From: JBGTHB01 sp041746415
Lineage (GTDB): Bacteria; Pseudomonadota; Gammaproteobacteria; Coxiellales; Coxiellaceae
Length of the DNA: 6,789 nucleotides
Reading direction: 5' to 3'
Assembly (NCBI GenBank): GCA_041746415.1
Contig: JBGTHB010000111.1
Coordinates: 1 to 6,789 of the forward strand
A model generated the notes under the pieces. The model had not been told where the DNA came from, ran no database searches, and was given only the letters and a program-made list of their open reading frames with translations. Below, piece by piece: positions 6,120-6,789 of the stretch. Positions within the stretch are counted from its first letter, which is position 1, and the number at the start of each line of letters is the position of its first letter. The position numbers were made by a program, and so were the translations under genes.

Positions 6120-6158
6120 ATTTTTAAAAAGCAAGCGGGCGCAATATTACGCCCGCTT
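6120..6158 (-). terminator. Strong rho-independent terminator-like hairpin before the radC leader
   Basis: A perfect 9-bp stem, AAGCGGGCG (6133-6141) and CGCCCGCTT (6150-6158), has an 8-nt loop. On the minus strand it is followed by GCTTTTTAAAAATAAA. It lies only a few bases before the structured leader of the radC-like gene, leaving no room for a promoter between them. It could end upstream transcription or act as an attenuator for the radC-like/DUF2958 operon. Confidence 0.75.
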
Positions 6159-6263
6159 TCGTTTAATCGCCCATTCAGTAAGACCATGCTGAAAGCACTG
6201 TCATGACAACATCAATTCAGTGGATTTCTATCTGCTCAAGATTGAATAGGGTTTTAAAATGAA

Positions 6264-6325
6264 AACTTTTTGGCAGACTTCCAGGGACGGAATACCGGCG
6301 GCAGGAATGCCGACTCCAAAAAGTT
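6264..6325. repeat. Multi-hairpin element closed by a 10-bp inverted repeat
   Basis: AACTTTTTGG (6264-6273) and CCAAAAAGTT (6316-6325) are perfect inverted repeats enclosing 42 bp. The GC-rich interior contains CGGCA-GGAA-TGCCG (6299-6312), CGG-AATA-CCG (6288-6297) and TTCC-AGGGAC-GGAA (6279-6292, overlapping the previous one). On the plus strand GGA sits in two of the hairpin loops. A -10-like TAAAAT (6255-6260) lies just upstream on the plus strand, without a good -35. Confidence 0.5.
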
Positions 6326-6338
6326 CAGTAATTAATTA

Positions 6339-6356
6339 CCGTTGAAAAACCAACGG
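6339..6356. repeat. 6-bp perfect hairpin CCGTTG/CAACGG
   Basis: CCGTTG (6339-6344) and CAACGG (6351-6356) enclose a 6-nt A-rich loop. The hairpin joins the palindrome GTAATTAATTAC on its left and the CAGTAG repeats on its right. No T run follows on either strand, so it is not a convincing terminator. Confidence 0.45.
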
Positions 6357-6357
6357 C

Positions 6358-6408
6358 ATCAGTAGTTAAAACTAATCAGTAGGTAGTATCAGACAGTAGG
6401 TAATCAAC
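6358..6408. repeat. Three iteron-like direct repeats, 17-bp period
   Basis: CAGTAG occurs at 6360-6365, 6377-6382 and 6394-6399, exactly 17 bp apart. Units 2 and 3 share CAGTAGGTA, and units 1 and 2 share ATCAGTAG. The region between is AT-rich. Period and spacing are those of protein-binding iterons or helically spaced operators. The function is not shown. Confidence 0.5.
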
Positions 6409-6438
6409 TTAAGTCGTTAATTAATCCATCTCATACCA

Positions 6439-6783
6439 TCACTCTGTGTCTGTTTCTTTTACTGACGATATTTTTAAAAATCGCTTAATTAGCGGCAAGG
6501 CAACAAACATCACAAGCAGTTTGATTTGTTGATTGATGGGATGACCCTTCAACACAATAATTAATCGCTCTGCTTGATTTTTAATTTGCTCAGCTTGTCT
6601 AACTCGCTCAAGCTCTTTTCGATGTCTTGCTTCATGACGTTTTTTTTCAACAAAACAGTCATATAAAAGGCAAAGTTGTGTGGACTTTAATACAATACTG
6701 TCCTCACGAATTTCACCATTAATATCACGAGTTAAAAAAAATTTATCATTGAATACAACATCGACTTTTATTGTTTTTGACAC
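6439..6783 (-). CDS. Hypothetical protein with coiled coil, possibly 5'-truncated by window
   Basis: I do not recognise this 114-residue product. Residues ~1-45 look like a small beta-rich domain (KTIKVDVVFNDKFFLTRDIN). Residues ~46-72 are strongly charged and probably helical/coiled coil (EKKRHEARHRKELERVRQAE). Residues ~86-104 form a hydrophobic stretch (IKLLVMFVALPLIKRFLKI) that could be one membrane helix or an amphipathic anchor. The possible GTG start at 6783 has only six bases visible upstream and no SD in them. The frame stays open to the window edge, so the true start may lie outside. Its stop is followed by the gene-free structured region. The gene is on the same strand as all others here, 386 bp before the radC-like gene and separated from it by a terminator-like hairpin. 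It is a plausible real gene, but its function is unknown. Confidence 0.6.
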   Translation of the reverse strand: MSKTIKVDVVFNDKFFLTRDINGEIREDSIVLKSTQLCLLYDCFVEKKRHEARHRKELERVRQAEQIKNQAERLIIVLKGHPINQQIKLLVMFVALPLIKRFLKISSVKETDTE

Positions 6784-6789
6784 AATATT

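Larger units (their letters stand above)
6159..6438. other. Gene-free structured region
   Basis: No coding frame of credible size with an SD exists on either strand; only peptides of about 7-9 codons occur. The stretch holds a 10-bp palindrome TGTCATGACA (6199-6208) nested in a CACTG/CAGTG inverted repeat (6196-6222), a 62-bp multi-hairpin element (6264-6325), the palindrome GTAATTAATTAC (6328-6339), a CCGTTG/CAACGG hairpin (6339-6356) and three CAGTAG direct repeats (6358-6408). Such density suggests a control, origin or transfer site, or a small RNA; none is proved. Confidence 0.6.

Noticed and set aside
5510..6187. Longer RadC reading frame starting at ATG 6187
   Set aside because: The extra 45 residues are encoded by a terminator hairpin and the structured leader, no SD precedes 6187, and a strong AAGGAGG precedes ATG 6052.
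5742..6206. 154-codon plus-strand frame opposite the radC-like gene
   Set aside because: It is antisense to a well-supported JAMM-motif gene, has no SD and shows no family-like pattern; low-complexity Ser/Thr/Cys content marks it as a shadow.
6264..6325. Integron attC site
   Set aside because: The ends do not fit the RYYYAAC/GTTRRRY core rules on either strand.
1..6789. CRISPR array, tRNA or rRNA genes
   Set aside because: No regularly spaced long repeats with unique spacers, no tRNA cloverleaf with CCA-proximal T-loop, and no rRNA-like sequence was seen.

Overview
The window reads as the integrase end of an integrated mobile element (genomic island or integrative conjugative element) in a bacterium, probably a gammaproteobacterium of moderate-to-low GC. 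All eight recognisable genes lie on the minus strand, most with a clear Shine-Dalgarno (SD) sequence. The gene families (DUF3596-type tyrosine integrase, small excisionase, RadC-like JAB protein, DUF2958, two adenine methyltransferases) are typical of element backbones. A Legionella/Coxiella-like host is possible, but that is only an impression from protein style and base composition.

Layout in the direction of transcription, from right to left: (1) 6439-6783, an unknown coiled-coil protein cut or nearly cut by the window edge. (2) 6159-6438, a gene-free stretch with three 17-bp-spaced CAGTAG repeats, palindromes and a 62-bp multi-hairpin element. (3) A strong terminator-like hairpin (6120-6158), then a RadC-like gene and a DUF2958 gene. 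Each of these two is preceded by a copy of the same structured leader, whose last hairpin hides the SD sequence. (4) A terminator (5040-5082), then a large perfect hairpin in the leader of an MFS drug/H+ antiporter-type gene. (5) Two consecutive N6-adenine methyltransferases of different families, with no restriction nuclease beside them. (6) Excisionase and integrase genes overlapping by 46 bp. The integrase runs off position 1 only a few residues short of its expected end, so the attachment site should lie just left of the window.

Functional reading: int/xis would integrate and excise the element. The RadC-like, DUF2958 and methyltransferase genes look like a DNA-processing or self-modification set that may help the element cope with host DNA-targeting systems (inference). 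The MFS gene looks like cargo, bounded by its own structured leader and a terminator-like hairpin over its stop codon.

The most interesting signals are non-coding. They are the paired radC-motif-like leader RNAs on consecutive genes, the terminator placed directly in front of the first leader, and the repeat/hairpin cluster at 6264-6410, which may be an origin, transfer site or small RNA.
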